Of a stretch of 64,000 nt of DNA, positions 27,213 through 36,644 are shown in pieces. The notes below the pieces were generated by a model. That model made no database searches. It was not told the origin of the DNA and saw only the letters and a program-made list of their open reading frames with translations. The translations under genes and the position numbers were made by a program. This stretch comes from Endozoicomonas sp. SCSIO W0465 (GTDB taxonomy: Bacteria; Pseudomonadota; Gammaproteobacteria; Pseudomonadales; Endozoicomonadaceae): the NCBI RefSeq assembly GCF_023716865.1, contig NZ_CP092417.1, positions 2,210,001-2,274,000 on the forward strand, written 5' to 3'. Position 1 is the stretch's first letter. Every line of letters begins with the position of its first letter.

Positions 27213-27515
27213 TCAAACTTCCCCGGATTTATCCCACTCATCGGATGGTTCATCATCCGCTTTTTTGCCAAGCCACAACGGTTCAGACTTGCCTTTCTTG
27301 GTCACTTTTCTTTTTTTTCTTTCCAGCCACTGCTTGTTGAGGACCATTATCAGTGCAGGGTCGGGTACCGGCCTTACCGGGAGGTGCTTGAACAAAGCGG
27401 CAAAAAAGCTGGCTTCTTCAGCGAAATTGTAGTTTTTAGCTATTTCAGACTCTGCTCGCACAGGGTCAGGCATGCAACGATTACCAATAAAGTTAGAAAT
27501 TGGACAAGAACTCAT
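27213..27515 (-). CDS. Small hypothetical protein, basic C-terminus
   Basis: A 100-residue open frame starting at ATG 27515. The ribosome-binding site taggtgac six bases upstream supports this start over an in-frame GTG three codons earlier. The product starts MSSCPISNFIG and includes KHLPVRPVPDPALI. It then has a Lys/Arg-rich stretch (ERKKRKVTKKGK) and an acidic tail. No family recognised. Two plus-strand frames overlap it but lack ribosome-binding sites. Confidence 0.5.
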   Translation of the reverse strand: MSSCPISNFIGNRCMPDPVRAESEIAKNYNFAEEASFFAALFKHLPVRPVPDPALIMVLNKQWLERKKRKVTKKGKSEPLWLGKKADDEPSDEWDKSGEV

Positions 27516-27659
27516 GGTTGTCACCTACTAACTGGCTGAAAATTAAATAATAGTTGGATATTCTGTGTATGGATGTTAGACATTGGTGGAGTTAGCTTGC
27601 CAGCAGGAAGGATTTTGTTTTGCTATTTCAATCCATTGTTTTATCAAGCTTGAAGTGAG

Positions 27660-27688
27660 GGGCGCTCTTTATTTGATACAGAGCACCC
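27660..27688 (-). terminator. Possible pyrBI terminator stem-loop
   Basis: gggcgctc and gagcaccc form a stem with one G-T pair, 12 bp beyond the pyrI stop. No strong T-run follows. Confidence 0.35.
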
Positions 27689-27700
27689 TTGTTCTTGCCC

Positions 27701-28159
27701 TTATCTCAGTTCTGCCACAATTTCCTTACTGAAGGACTTTTCGCAATAATGGCACTTCAATTGGATATCATTGCTCTTTTGACGCAGGTAGAAATAGCTC
27801 TCGACCGGTTCATTATGAGTAATGCAGTTAGAGTTGGGGCAGGCAAATGCTGCTCTCAGTGTTTTCGGAATGGCCATTGTGAACTTATCGACCACCCGGT
27901 AATCATCAATTACGTTGATGGTTGCGCTGGGCGCGAACAGTGCCAGTTCATTGGCCTCCTGTTCGGTAAACATCCGTCCTTCAACCTTGATAATGTCTTT
28001 AAAACCCAGGGCTTTACTGGGTAAATTAAAGCCCACCGTGATGCGCGCTTCACTGTTCAGCAAGTGAAGACGGTCGAGGATTTTTACCCCCTGTCCAGCC
28101 GGAATATGGTCGATGACGGTTCCCTGGCAGATGGCTTCAACCTGAAGTTTGTTGCTCAT
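27701..28159 (-). CDS. pyrI: Aspartate carbamoyltransferase regulatory subunit
   Basis: A 152-residue allosteric subunit that binds CTP/ATP and holds catalytic trimers together in ATCase. Visible features: N-terminal LQVEAICQGTVIDHIPAGQG, nucleotide-site region ITVGFNLPS, and the zinc site formed by CPNSNC and CHYC. It is encoded 10 bp after pyrB, so both subunits are made from one transcript, as in E. coli pyrBI. Confidence 0.97.
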   Translation of the reverse strand: MSNKLQVEAICQGTVIDHIPAGQGVKILDRLHLLNSEARITVGFNLPSKALGFKDIIKVEGRMFTEQEANELALFAPSATINVIDDYRVVDKFTMAIPKTLRAAFACPNSNCITHNEPVESYFYLRQKSNDIQLKCHYCEKSFSKEIVAELR

Positions 28160-28169
28160 CGATCATTCC

Positions 28170-29114
28170 TCATATCTTGTTACGCATCTTGTCATAAAGA
28201 GATTCATTGAGAATCAGGGCCAGCAGTGCCTGACGGGCAAATACCCCGTTTCGGGCCTGTTCAAAGTAATAGGCATGCGGGGTCTGATCGACTTCAACAG
28301 CTATCTCATCAACCCTTGGCAGAGGGTGCAGGACTTTCAGGTGGGCTGGTGCCTCTTTCAGGGATTCATTGGTCAGCACATAGTTCGAGGCAATGTGCTT
28401 ATACTCGGTTTCATCGAATCGTTCTTTCTGAACCCGGGTCATGTAAATGATATCCGTATCGGCAACCACTTCTTCTATGCTTTCAGCGCGGCGCCACTGG
28501 ATACCTTTTTCGTCCAGTTCCTGCAGGATGTAGTCCGGCATTGCCAGTGCATCCGGGGCAATAAAAGTAAACTCTGCATTAAAGTGCGTCAGGGCCTGGG
28601 CCAGTGAGTGCACAGTCCTGCCATATTTCAGGTCGCCGACAAAGGTGACTTTCAAGTTATCCAGTCGACCCTGGCACTCGCGAATGCTGAACAGGTCAAG
28701 GAGGGTCTGGGTAGGGTGCTGGTTGGAGCCGTCACCGCCATTGATTACGGGTACACTGGAGAATTCCGAGGCCAGCCGGGCAGCCCCTTCCTGAGGGTGG
28801 CGCATCACTACGGCATCGGTATAGGAACTGATGATTTTGATGGAATCAGCGAGCGTTTCCCCTTTTTTGGCAGAGGTATTGCCACCGTCGGCAAAACCAA
28901 TCAGGGTTCCCCCTAATCTTTGAACAGCCGTTTCAAATGAGAGGCGTGTGCGGGTGGATGCCTCAAAAAAACAGCTGGCAATCACTTTGCCCTGCAGTAG
29001 ACCGGGACGTGGCGTTTGTTTGAGTTCAGCAGCCACTTCAAGAATCTGTTCCATATCTTCCCGGGTAAGGTCAGCTATGGAGATAATGTTCCTGTTAAAG
29101 AACCTGTTTCCCAT
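28170..29114 (-). CDS. pyrB: Aspartate carbamoyltransferase catalytic subunit
   Basis: A 314-residue enzyme for the committed step of pyrimidine synthesis: carbamoyl phosphate plus aspartate gives N-carbamoyl-aspartate. Motifs: carbamoyl-phosphate loop FEASTRTRLSFE, NTSAKKGET, the segment MRHPQEGAA, NGGDGSNQHPTQ, and HPLPRVDEI. It is first gene of pyrBI. The transcript passes a terminator-like hairpin 37 bp before the ATG and a short leader ORF that ends in its loop, so UTP-dependent attenuation is likely. Confidence 0.97.
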   Translation of the reverse strand: MGNRFFNRNIISIADLTREDMEQILEVAAELKQTPRPGLLQGKVIASCFFEASTRTRLSFETAVQRLGGTLIGFADGGNTSAKKGETLADSIKIISSYTDAVVMRHPQEGAARLASEFSSVPVINGGDGSNQHPTQTLLDLFSIRECQGRLDNLKVTFVGDLKYGRTVHSLAQALTHFNAEFTFIAPDALAMPDYILQELDEKGIQWRRAESIEEVVADTDIIYMTRVQKERFDETEYKHIASNYVLTNESLKEAPAHLKVLHPLPRVDEIAVEVDQTPHAYYFEQARNGVFARQALLALILNESLYDKMRNKI

Positions 29115-29151
29115 GGGGGTAATACCTGTCGCCTTTGGTCATTTTTAAGTC

Positions 29152-29179
29152 AAAAAAAAGCCCCTGGATTAAGGGGCTT
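29152..29179 (-). terminator. Probable pyrBI attenuator
   Basis: On the minus strand AAGCCCCT, a six-base loop, AGGGGCTT and then eight T residues form an intrinsic terminator. Its T-run ends 37 bp before the pyrB start. A terminator in the leader of a pyrimidine gene matches the E. coli pyrBI attenuator in position. Confidence 0.82.
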
Positions 29180-29261
29180 CTTTTTGAAATACAGATAAAG
29201 TGGTTAAATCAGCACCAGAAATAAGGATCCTGCTTCCTCTTTTGATTGACTGACGGTTCAT
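29169..29261 (-). CDS. pyrL: Putative pyrBI leader peptide
   Basis: A 30-codon ORF, MNRQSIKRGSRILISG onward, ends EAP with its stop codon inside the loop of the attenuator hairpin. A ribosome close behind RNA polymerase would block the hairpin, as in UTP-sensitive pyrBI control. The T-rich stretches just upstream (TTATTTCT, TTTATCTGTATTT) could be UTP-dependent pause sites. There is no strong ribosome-binding site, so this is inference from position. Confidence 0.5.
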   Translation of the reverse strand: MNRQSIKRGSRILISGADLTTLSVFQKEAP

Positions 29262-29578
29262 GTGCAAGCGCAGTGTCATCGAAACCCTATTCTGGATGAA
29301 TGTCTTTCAGGTTAATTCTTTCTGGTTAAAAAGTCAGGTTTGCCATCAAGCAACGGCTCGTCTGGTTGGCAAATTGTTTGAGATTTTACACTTCAACTGT
29401 CGTTGGTCAAGCGATTTTCCGCTTTCTGGTCCGAGGTTGACCGAGATGGTCAGAAACTGGCCTGTCCAGTCCCGCTCATGTTCTGGATGTTCAGGAATTT
29501 GAGGGTAAAATCCAGATGCTGGTGACATGAAAGTGAAAGGTGAGGCGGAGAGTACGCTGAAAAAATGGGACTTTATTC

Positions 29579-31195
29579 TTGCAAAAACCGGTTGTATTAC
29601 CTGAAGACTATTATCTTACCAATTTTCAGAAACTGCTTGGTTTTGTTGAGAAGCAGTATGCTGATCTGTTGAGTTGCCGTGAAACCGATTTTCTAAACGG
29701 GTTCTGGCTGCTGGAGGAGGATGCCCGGAAACTCTATGTGCGACTGGCCGGTCGGAAAGGGCCGATGTTTCGGTCGGATAAACTGAGCTATCCGGAGATT
29801 ACATCCATTGAACTGGCGGTGAATCAACTGGTTGGCGCTGGTTTTATGCAGGTTAACCCACCGCTGGATATGGTTGCTCTGTCAGACCTTATGACCAAAA
29901 GTGAGTTGTTGCTCTGTTTTCCTGACTCGCTTGGGCCTTACCGACGGGAACGTAAGCAGGCACTGGTAAACCGACTGGTTGATAGCGGTAACGCCTGTCC
30001 TGATCTTCCATTTATCACACTTCAACCTCAGTATCAGGAAGAATTGAGAACCTTACTGTTTCTGTTCTTTGGTAACCTCCGTCAGGATTTGACGGAGTTC
30101 GTACTTCAGGATTTGGGATTGACTCGCTTCGAAAATTATCCGCTTAAATTCCGATTGTTCAATGGCCGGGAGGAGCTGAAGCAGGGGTTGAGTCTGTCGC
30201 AGCTCTGGCAGGAAGTTGCCTGTGAAAATAACCAGCTTGACCTCGATGAGTTGCAGGCCCTGGCCGCTAAATTGCCGCCATCGTCTGACTTTATCCATCC
30301 GGTATTCAAGCGTCGGCATGCGCGGTTGGCGAATGCCATTGCCCGTGATCTGGAAAGGCAAGGTGCATTGCGGGAGGCGATTGCCTGTTTTCAGCAGTCG
30401 TATTTGCCCCCGTCCCGGGAGCGGCAAGCTCGCATTATGGCCAAACTCAACGATACTGCTGGCGCTATTGCGCTTTGTGAGGAGATACAGGCTTCACCGG
30501 CCAGCAGTCTGGAGTTGGCTTTTGCTTATCGGTTTTCCAGAATCCTGAAGAGAGAGAAGCGCAGACGGCAATCTGTCCGGTTTGATGAATTGGCTCTTGA
30601 GTTGAATGACAATGGTCAGCGGGTTGAATTTCAGGTTCAGGAATATTTCAGCAACCGGGGCTGGCAGGTTTTTTATGTAGAGAATGCACTGATCAACGGG
30701 CTGGTCGGCCTATGGTTCTGGGACATTATTTTTGCTGACAGGGAGGGGGCATTCTTTCAACCATTTCAGAGTGCGCCTTCAGATTTGATGACACCCGATT
30801 TTTATCAGAGCAGTAAGGATTTAATTGATCAAAGGTTGTCAGACATGTCTGATAGCTATCTGCTGGGCACTCTGCTGGCAACCTTCAACGAGAAGCAGGG
30901 GATCAGTAATCGTCTGGTTCACTGGCCGGCACTCAGTCCGGAGCTGATTACGCTTGCAGTATCGTTGATACCTGTTGATCAACTACGAGCCATGTTTCAA
31001 CGACTGATTTTTGATATTGCCCATAACCGAACCGGGTTTCCGGATCTGATTCTTTTTGATCCTGAGAATAGCCGGTATCAATGGCTTGAAGTTAAAGGGC
31101 CGGGAGACAAGCTGCAGGAAAACCAGAAATTGTGGTTGGTTTTTTTTCAAGAGAACGGGATTCCTGCAGAGGTAGTGTATGTCAGATGGATATAA
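29579..31195 (+). CDS. Bacterial FAN1-type VRR-NUC structure-specific nuclease
   Basis: A 538-residue protein matching bacterial FAN1 homologues, 5'-flap nucleases involved in interstrand crosslink processing. The N-terminus EDYYLTNFQKLLGFVEKQYADLL is typical, given here at positions 9-31. A helical SAP/TPR-like middle follows. The C-terminal VRR-NUC domain has the PD-(D/E)xK core, with Asp in TGFPDLILF and Glu/Lys in QWLEVKGPGD, then VYVRWI. The start appears to be TTG 29579, because an in-frame stop lies seven codons upstream and no ATG is close. It is divergent from pyrBI. Role in DNA repair is inferred from the family. Confidence 0.88.
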   Translation: MQKPVVLPEDYYLTNFQKLLGFVEKQYADLLSCRETDFLNGFWLLEEDARKLYVRLAGRKGPMFRSDKLSYPEITSIELAVNQLVGAGFMQVNPPLDMVALSDLMTKSELLLCFPDSLGPYRRERKQALVNRLVDSGNACPDLPFITLQPQYQEELRTLLFLFFGNLRQDLTEFVLQDLGLTRFENYPLKFRLFNGREELKQGLSLSQLWQEVACENNQLDLDELQALAAKLPPSSDFIHPVFKRRHARLANAIARDLERQGALREAIACFQQSYLPPSRERQARIMAKLNDTAGAIALCEEIQASPASSLELAFAYRFSRILKREKRRRQSVRFDELALELNDNGQRVEFQVQEYFSNRGWQVFYVENALINGLVGLWFWDIIFADREGAFFQPFQSAPSDLMTPDFYQSSKDLIDQRLSDMSDSYLLGTLLATFNEKQGISNRLVHWPALSPELITLAVSLIPVDQLRAMFQRLIFDIAHNRTGFPDLILFDPENSRYQWLEVKGPGDKLQENQKLWLVFFQENGIPAEVVYVRWI

Positions 31196-31248
31196 GCCTG
31201 ATTAATGAGAAGATGGAGCTGCAACTGCAGGCTCCGTCAGTTATCAGG

Positions 31249-31785
31249 TTATTCTTCTTTGGTAATTTCGTCATTTTCATCGGTGTTATCATCCGGCTTT
31301 TTATCCGTTAATGTCAGGTCCTTGATAAATAACACCATGGGCGAGCGGTGATCCAGTTCCAGGGTTATTCTGCAACTGTCTGAACAATTACCGGCCGGGA
31401 TTTCAAAGGTATCGGTAGCGGGGCTGTTCCAGGCGTGTCCGTGTACCTCATGGCCTGCGGCAATTGGCTGATCATTGAAGTAGATATTGACAATGGTGTC
31501 TGCACCCCAGCCAGCCCAGGTGAAGTTTGCCAACACCGTGTCATGGCCATCCAGTTCTACCGGAAAGCTGACTTTGCTGCCCGGGATCGTCAACCTCCAG
31601 GAATTATAAGCGAAGTTACCGGTGCGCTTGTGACTGTATTCTGGCTGACCGGTAAACACTCCTGATATGGCATACGAATTCAATTGATTATTGGAAATAT
31701 TGGCGGAGATTTTGCCAATCTCATCGGCGAATGCGGATGACAGTTTGCAGATGAACAGCAGAAGTAAAACCCGATACAGCTTCAT
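31249..31785 (-). CDS. Secreted protein of unknown function with acidic tail
   Basis: A 178-residue product. A signal peptide (KLYRVLLLLFICKLSSAFA) is followed by a beta-rich domain with many aromatic and Gly residues. It contains two cysteines in NCSDSCRI, likely a disulfide, and ends in an acidic tail (DDNTDENDEITKEE). No family recognised. The start at ATG 31785 is fixed by gggag six bases upstream. Probably periplasmic or exported. Confidence 0.72.
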   Translation of the reverse strand: MKLYRVLLLLFICKLSSAFADEIGKISANISNNQLNSYAISGVFTGQPEYSHKRTGNFAYNSWRLTIPGSKVSFPVELDGHDTVLANFTWAGWGADTIVNIYFNDQPIAAGHEVHGHAWNSPATDTFEIPAGNCSDSCRITLELDHRSPMVLFIKDLTLTDKKPDDNTDENDEITKEE

Positions 31786-31990
31786 AAAATGCTCCCAACT
31801 CATAAACAGGGTTAAAGTCAGTGATGTTAAAAAAGTGCGTTCGTTAAGAGCACCCAGTGTTTTAGGTACTGACTAACAGTCCGCTCAACAATAGACTTGC
31901 TGTTGCCGGTAAAGTTCATTGGAGAAGTTAAAATGAAGAAGGAACTGACTACCCGAGCAAGTAGTCAGTGGCAGCGCTGATTATTGGTGA

Positions 31991-33658
31991 TCAGGCATCA
32001 ATACGTTTGTATTTGATACGATGGGGGCCTGCGGCTTCTTGACCCAGACGGGCAACGCGGTCTGCTTCGTACTCGGTGTAGTTACCTTCAAAGAAGGTCA
32101 CTTTGGAATCGCCTTCGTACGCCAGAATGTGAGTCGCTACACGATCCAGGAACCAACGGTCGTGGGATATCACCATGGCACAGCCAGGGAAGGCCAGCAA
32201 GGCTTCTTCCAGTGCTCGCAGGGTTTCTACGTCGAGGTCGTTGGAAGGTTCGTCCAGCAGCAGTACATTACCACCGTCTTTTAATGTGGCAGCCAGCTGG
32301 AGACGGCCACGCTCACCACCGGAAAGTTCACCAACACGCTTCTGCTGATCGCCCCCTTTGAAGTTGAAACGACCAATATAGGAACGGGACTGTATTTCAT
32401 AGTTGTTGATGCGCAGAATGTCCTGGCCGTCGGAAATGGCCTCCCAGACCGTTTTACTGTCGTCCAGTTCATCACGGAGCTGCTGCACGTTGGAGATCTT
32501 AACGGTGTCTCCCAGTTCAACGGTTCCGGAGTCCGGCTGTTCCTGACCAGTGATCATTTTGAACAGGGTGGACTTACCGGCACCGTTACCACCGATAATG
32601 CCAACAATGGCACCTTTTGGTATGCTGAAGCTCAGGTTATCAATCAGTAGGCGGTCACCAAACCCTTTGCACAGGTTGTTGACTTCAATAACCTTATCCC
32701 CCAGGCGCGGACCGGGTGGAATGTAAATCTCATTGGTCTCGTTACGGGCCTGGAAGTCCTGGGACTGCATCTCTTCAAAGCGGGCCAGACGGGCTTTGGA
32801 CTTGGACTGACGCCCCTTGGCATTGGAGCGAGCCCACTCAAGCTCATGCTCCATGGCCTTGCGGCGGGCATCCTGCTGCTTCTGTTCCTGCTCAAGACGC
32901 TGTTCTTTCTGTTCCAGCCAGGAACTGTAGTTGCCCTGGTAAGGAATGCCTTCACCGCGATCCAGTTCCAGAATCCAGCCAGCAGCGTTGTCCAGGAAGT
33001 AACGGTCGTGGGTGATCGCCACCACGGTTCCCGGATATTCGACCAGGAAGCGTTCCAGCCAGGCAACGGATTCCGCATCCAGGTGGTTGGTTGGCTCGTC
33101 CAGCAGCAGCATTTCCGGGCCGGAGAGCAGCAGGCGGCAAAGAGCAACACGGCGGCGCTCACCACCAGAGAGGTTTTCGATTTTGGCATCCCACTCTGGC
33201 AGACGCAGAGCATCCGCTGCAACTTCCAGTTTACGCTCCAGGTTGTGGGCGTCGGCTGCCTGAATAATGTTTTCCAGACGAGCCTGCTCAGTGGCCAGGG
33301 CATCAAAGTCGGCATCCGGATCAGCGTAAGCGGCATAAACTTCGTCCAGGCGCTGCTGGGCAGCTTTTACTTCACCCAGTGCTTCCTCGACGATTTCACG
33401 TACGGTTTTAGCCGGATCCAGCTCAGGTTCCTGAGGCAGGTATCCGACATTGAGGTTCGGTTGAGGGCGTGCTTCACCGTCAAACTCCTGATCCACTCCG
33501 GCCATAATACGGAGGAGCGTGGATTTACCCGCACCATTCAGGCCCAGAACACCAATTTTGGCGCCCGGAAAAAAGGAGAGGGAAATATTTTTTAAAATCT
33601 GACGTTTCGGGGGAACGATTTTGCTCACCCGGTTCATGGTATACACGTACTGTGCCAT
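31991..33658 (-). CDS. ettA: Energy-dependent translational throttle protein EttA (ABC-F)
   Basis: A 555-residue ribosome-associated ABC-F ATPase that gates the first elongation step according to ATP/ADP. Two ABC domains are visible. The first has GLNGAGKST, LSGGERRRVAL and LLDEPTNHLD; the second has GGNGAGKST, LSGGERGRLQL and LLDEPSNDLD. Between them lies the charged linker rich in Glu/Gln/Arg. There are no membrane segments. The start MAQYVYTMNRVSK is typical of EttA. Monocistronic. Confidence 0.96.
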   Translation of the reverse strand: MAQYVYTMNRVSKIVPPKRQILKNISLSFFPGAKIGVLGLNGAGKSTLLRIMAGVDQEFDGEARPQPNLNVGYLPQEPELDPAKTVREIVEEALGEVKAAQQRLDEVYAAYADPDADFDALATEQARLENIIQAADAHNLERKLEVAADALRLPEWDAKIENLSGGERRRVALCRLLLSGPEMLLLDEPTNHLDAESVAWLERFLVEYPGTVVAITHDRYFLDNAAGWILELDRGEGIPYQGNYSSWLEQKEQRLEQEQKQQDARRKAMEHELEWARSNAKGRQSKSKARLARFEEMQSQDFQARNETNEIYIPPGPRLGDKVIEVNNLCKGFGDRLLIDNLSFSIPKGAIVGIIGGNGAGKSTLFKMITGQEQPDSGTVELGDTVKISNVQQLRDELDDSKTVWEAISDGQDILRINNYEIQSRSYIGRFNFKGGDQQKRVGELSGGERGRLQLAATLKDGGNVLLLDEPSNDLDVETLRALEEALLAFPGCAMVISHDRWFLDRVATHILAYEGDSKVTFFEGNYTEYEADRVARLGQEAAGPHRIKYKRIDA

Positions 33659-33758
33659 GTTTCTGGGTCTCTGATTCTATAAGGGTTAACCAACCAAAGA
33701 TACTGGATGCCCGCAGCCTTGGCAATGGTTTATTCGATAGCGATTGTTCGATTTAATT

Positions 33759-35132
33759 TTACCAATAGGCAGCAATATGTTGTTTTAATTGTTGAACGGT
33801 GACCCAGGTTCGATTCCCGTTAAATATTGAACGAGTTAAATAGGTTTTCAGATCTTGTATATTTTCAGTCGTTAATTTGTCCATAACCGTGTTTTTTGAT
33901 GTTCTGGTTTTTCCCGGAGATAAATGTGAAGCCAGATCTTCCAGAATTGATGCTTTATCAGAGAAAATGATGTTGAGCAGTTTTATCTGATAAAAACTCA
34001 ATTTCTCTGTTATTTGATCAATGGTTGCCGGTATGCCATTTGTTGTACGAATATCTTCTGTTATCTCTATGATCTGGCCAATGTCATCATCAAGTTTCGG
34101 TGGCAGTATAACGTCTTTTTCCAGTTTTCTTGATGATAGTCTTTGCTCTTTGGGTAAATGGTGTAAATGTTTTTGACTGAGGGTGTTAATTCTCTTGATT
34201 ATCTTGTTTCTTTGTTCTTCGCTTGCTTTTTCTACATCTGACATGTTGAAGTCTATTTCAGAGTCAGGCTTGTTTTTATCGTAGTCGAATAGCAACTCTT
34301 CTCCCGGTTTAATATCACTTAGCGCCACAACCATCAGCTGAAGACTGTCCTTATCCTCCCATTCCACCGTGTTCATGCCGGTATAGCGAATCATGACATT
34401 GGCTTTCTTGGAGTGATTCAGGAACCGAATATCCTGTTCACAGTTACGGCCAAGCTCAATGACCGGTCTGCCAGCTTTGGCAATAAAAACACCAGACCAT
34501 GCGACAAAGGTGTCGTTTTCCAGGAAATCGAGAACAGTGAAGCCATCATCGGTGATATTCTTGATCGTAAAGACGTGATATTTTCCACTATGATAATTAA
34601 GGATTCTATACATCAATGGCCCATCGTAAGGACAGACTACCTCACCCGCTTTAATGTTTTGGGTAGCAATTACACCGGTACCGTCGACAACGCCTTCTGT
34701 TGAACTTTTGTACCGGGCAGAGAATTCGGTACCCGGTGATATCGGCGTTGCTGCCCTTTCTGAAACAGGCGAGTCAGGAGAATACAGTGTTTCCTGTCTG
34801 TTATCACCAGTACTGCCATCATATTGGGTAAAACGATCAAGTTCAGATGTTATCAAATCTTTGAAAGATGATAGATCTTTTATTAATGCTGAATAATTCT
34901 CTCCGGGAACAATTATGGTATTTCTGGCTTTTAAAAGCACCATCGAATGATCAAATACTGTTTTCACATCATCAATACAATGATTGCAATTGGATGGCAG
35001 ATAATTATTAGCTGCTGTGTTGCTATCAAGTTTCTGGAAGCATGGCTTTTTTGCTGGTGGAGTATAGGTATCTGCTGCGTCAAATCGACGTAACGTCGGT
35101 ATTTGGCCAAATTCAAATCCAGTGGATTGCAT
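33759..35132 (-). CDS. SET-domain protein, candidate lysine methyltransferase effector
   Basis: A 457-residue eukaryotic-like protein. Residues about 148-285 form a SET domain: GTGVIATQNIKAGEVV, then DIRFLNHSKKANVMIRY (the NHS motif that binds S-adenosylmethionine), and SDIKPGEELLFDYDKN with the catalytic Tyr at about 284. The flanks (a disordered N-terminus with Pro/Ser and a helical C-terminus) are not recognised. Bacterial SET proteins such as those of Legionella and Chlamydia methylate host histones or other proteins; that role is inferred here. Composition is AT-rich against its neighbours, which suggests transfer. AAGGA lies eight bases before the ATG. Confidence 0.85.
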   Translation of the reverse strand: MQSTGFEFGQIPTLRRFDAADTYTPPAKKPCFQKLDSNTAANNYLPSNCNHCIDDVKTVFDHSMVLLKARNTIIVPGENYSALIKDLSSFKDLITSELDRFTQYDGSTGDNRQETLYSPDSPVSERAATPISPGTEFSARYKSSTEGVVDGTGVIATQNIKAGEVVCPYDGPLMYRILNYHSGKYHVFTIKNITDDGFTVLDFLENDTFVAWSGVFIAKAGRPVIELGRNCEQDIRFLNHSKKANVMIRYTGMNTVEWEDKDSLQLMVVALSDIKPGEELLFDYDKNKPDSEIDFNMSDVEKASEEQRNKIIKRINTLSQKHLHHLPKEQRLSSRKLEKDVILPPKLDDDIGQIIEITEDIRTTNGIPATIDQITEKLSFYQIKLLNIIFSDKASILEDLASHLSPGKTRTSKNTVMDKLTTENIQDLKTYLTRSIFNGNRTWVTVQQLKQHIAAYW

Positions 35133-35356
35133 TGTCGATATCCTTCATGGTCTTTTTGCTATTCTGTTTATTCTTGACCATAAGATCAGCTTTAAGTTCA
35201 AAATCGCGATTATTGTTTGTTTTATTACTTTCAATTTTGAATGAGCAAATTCATTCCTGATTACCACTGATCGTACGTCATGACACAGGGAAAGATAATT
35301 TAAGAATATACGTGCAGCTTTTCATTCTTTATGTCTATAACCCGGTAAAGAAATAA

Positions 35357-35515
35357 GGCTCTTTTCGGGTTACAGACTGCTCTGCAATGAAAATTGGCCA
35401 AAGGCCTTGATATACAATGCCTTCAGGAAACTGCTGGCTAAATATTGCCAAGCCCTGCCACAGGAGGATTCCAGCCTGATTTATGAAATCAGCAGTCTGC
35501 AATACGAAAAGAGCC
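35357..35515. mobile_element. 159-bp MITE, family B, copy 2 (inside IS1595-type IS)
   Basis: Ends ggctcttttcgggttacaga and, inverted, ggctcttttcgtattgcaga, both continuing ctgct. A perfect 8-bp duplication agaaataa lies at 35349-35356 and 35516-35523. The ends match the IS1595-family element at 54489 better than those of its host IS. Its first ~45 bp resemble MITE B copy 1 (actgctct...atgaaaa-type block). Confidence 0.88.
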
Positions 35516-35688
35516 AGAAATAATAGAACCTCTCCAGTATTACCGGTGGAGCAGGCATCATGACGGCTTGTTCTCCAGATTATCAACTAAATTCGGTTTC
35601 ATAACCGCTCCGAACAAGCAAAGACCCACATCATCATTCGAAATAATGATATTAATACGTCAACTGACTTTCAATTATCGGTTGATGG

Positions 35689-36644
35689 CTAACCCGGTTT
35701 CCACTGGACGTCTGGCAGTTTGAGAAGTCGATCCGGCATCGGTGCTGTATTGACTGCAGCCCGACCTAGCCTTGAGATCATTGAAGGCATATCAAAACGC
35801 CGGTTAAACCGATAGTTGAACTCTGATAGATAACGGCCCAGATGCTTGGGGTCGAGCTTATGGTAAGTACCGGTAATCGCTGTTTTCACGTTTCCCAGCA
35901 TGGTATTTACCCAGGTGAACAACTCATTCTCCATGGATGCATGCCCACCACCGGTAATGATGGCTGTGTGCTGGCATCCGGCATCTTCAATACCCCGGAA
36001 ACAGGACAAGCCATCGCTGACGGCCCGGACACCCTTTTTCAGGGCATGTTCTGCCCACTCCTGAATGGTTTTTCGCCGGAAGTTATCAACGGCATTGAAC
36101 TTCATGTAGATAGGTGGTTATCAGCATCTGTCTGAACTGCGGCCACGAAGGGGGCTTTGTTCTCTGAGCCTCTGCCCCGGCGGCCTCTGTGGCGCTCTCC
36201 GCCCCAATAGGCGTCATCAATCTGAACAAAACCACTCAACTGCCAGCTGTTATCTCTTTCCATCATGACCTGCATGAGTTTGTGTTTCATGCGCAATGCG
36301 GCATTGTAGGAAATGCCAAGTTGTCGATGAAGCGTCAGGCAAGAAATCCCCGCTTTATTCTGGGTGACGAGATAGATACCCAGAAACCAGGTAGCTAGAG
36401 GCAGCTTTGTTGAGTCAAAGATAGTGTTACTGGTAAGCGAGGTTTGGCAACGGCAGCAATTGCACTGGAATTCAGCTTTCCGGTGAAGCTTGCAGAAACT
36501 GCGGGAGCCACACTTCGGGCATTGGAAGCCATCTGGCCAGCGCCAAGAGGACAGCGCGTTCTCACACTGCTCTTCACTGCCGTAATTAGCCAGAAATTGC
36601 ATAATGCCAAGGCCTTTTTGGAACTGAATGGTGTTTTTACACAT
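35689..36644 (-). pseudogene. IS1595-type transposase with frameshift
   Basis: The N-terminal half (36102-36644) has a zinc ribbon (CPKCGSRSFC and CNCCRCQ), the helix region TWFLGIYLVTQNKAGIS and the catalytic start FVQIDDAYWGGERHR. At about 36105 one base is missing; restoring it would read DNHPIYMKFNAV across the join. The second half (35689-36105) contains FTWVNTMLGNVKTAI, the following HKLDPKHLGRYLSEF and the C-terminus. GGAGGT precedes ATG 36644. It is probably inactive unless frameshifting occurs. Confidence 0.87.

Noticed and set aside
27147..27539. 130-codon plus-strand ORF opposite the small minus-strand gene
   Set aside because: No ribosome-binding site. The minus-strand frame has a good one, so I kept that.
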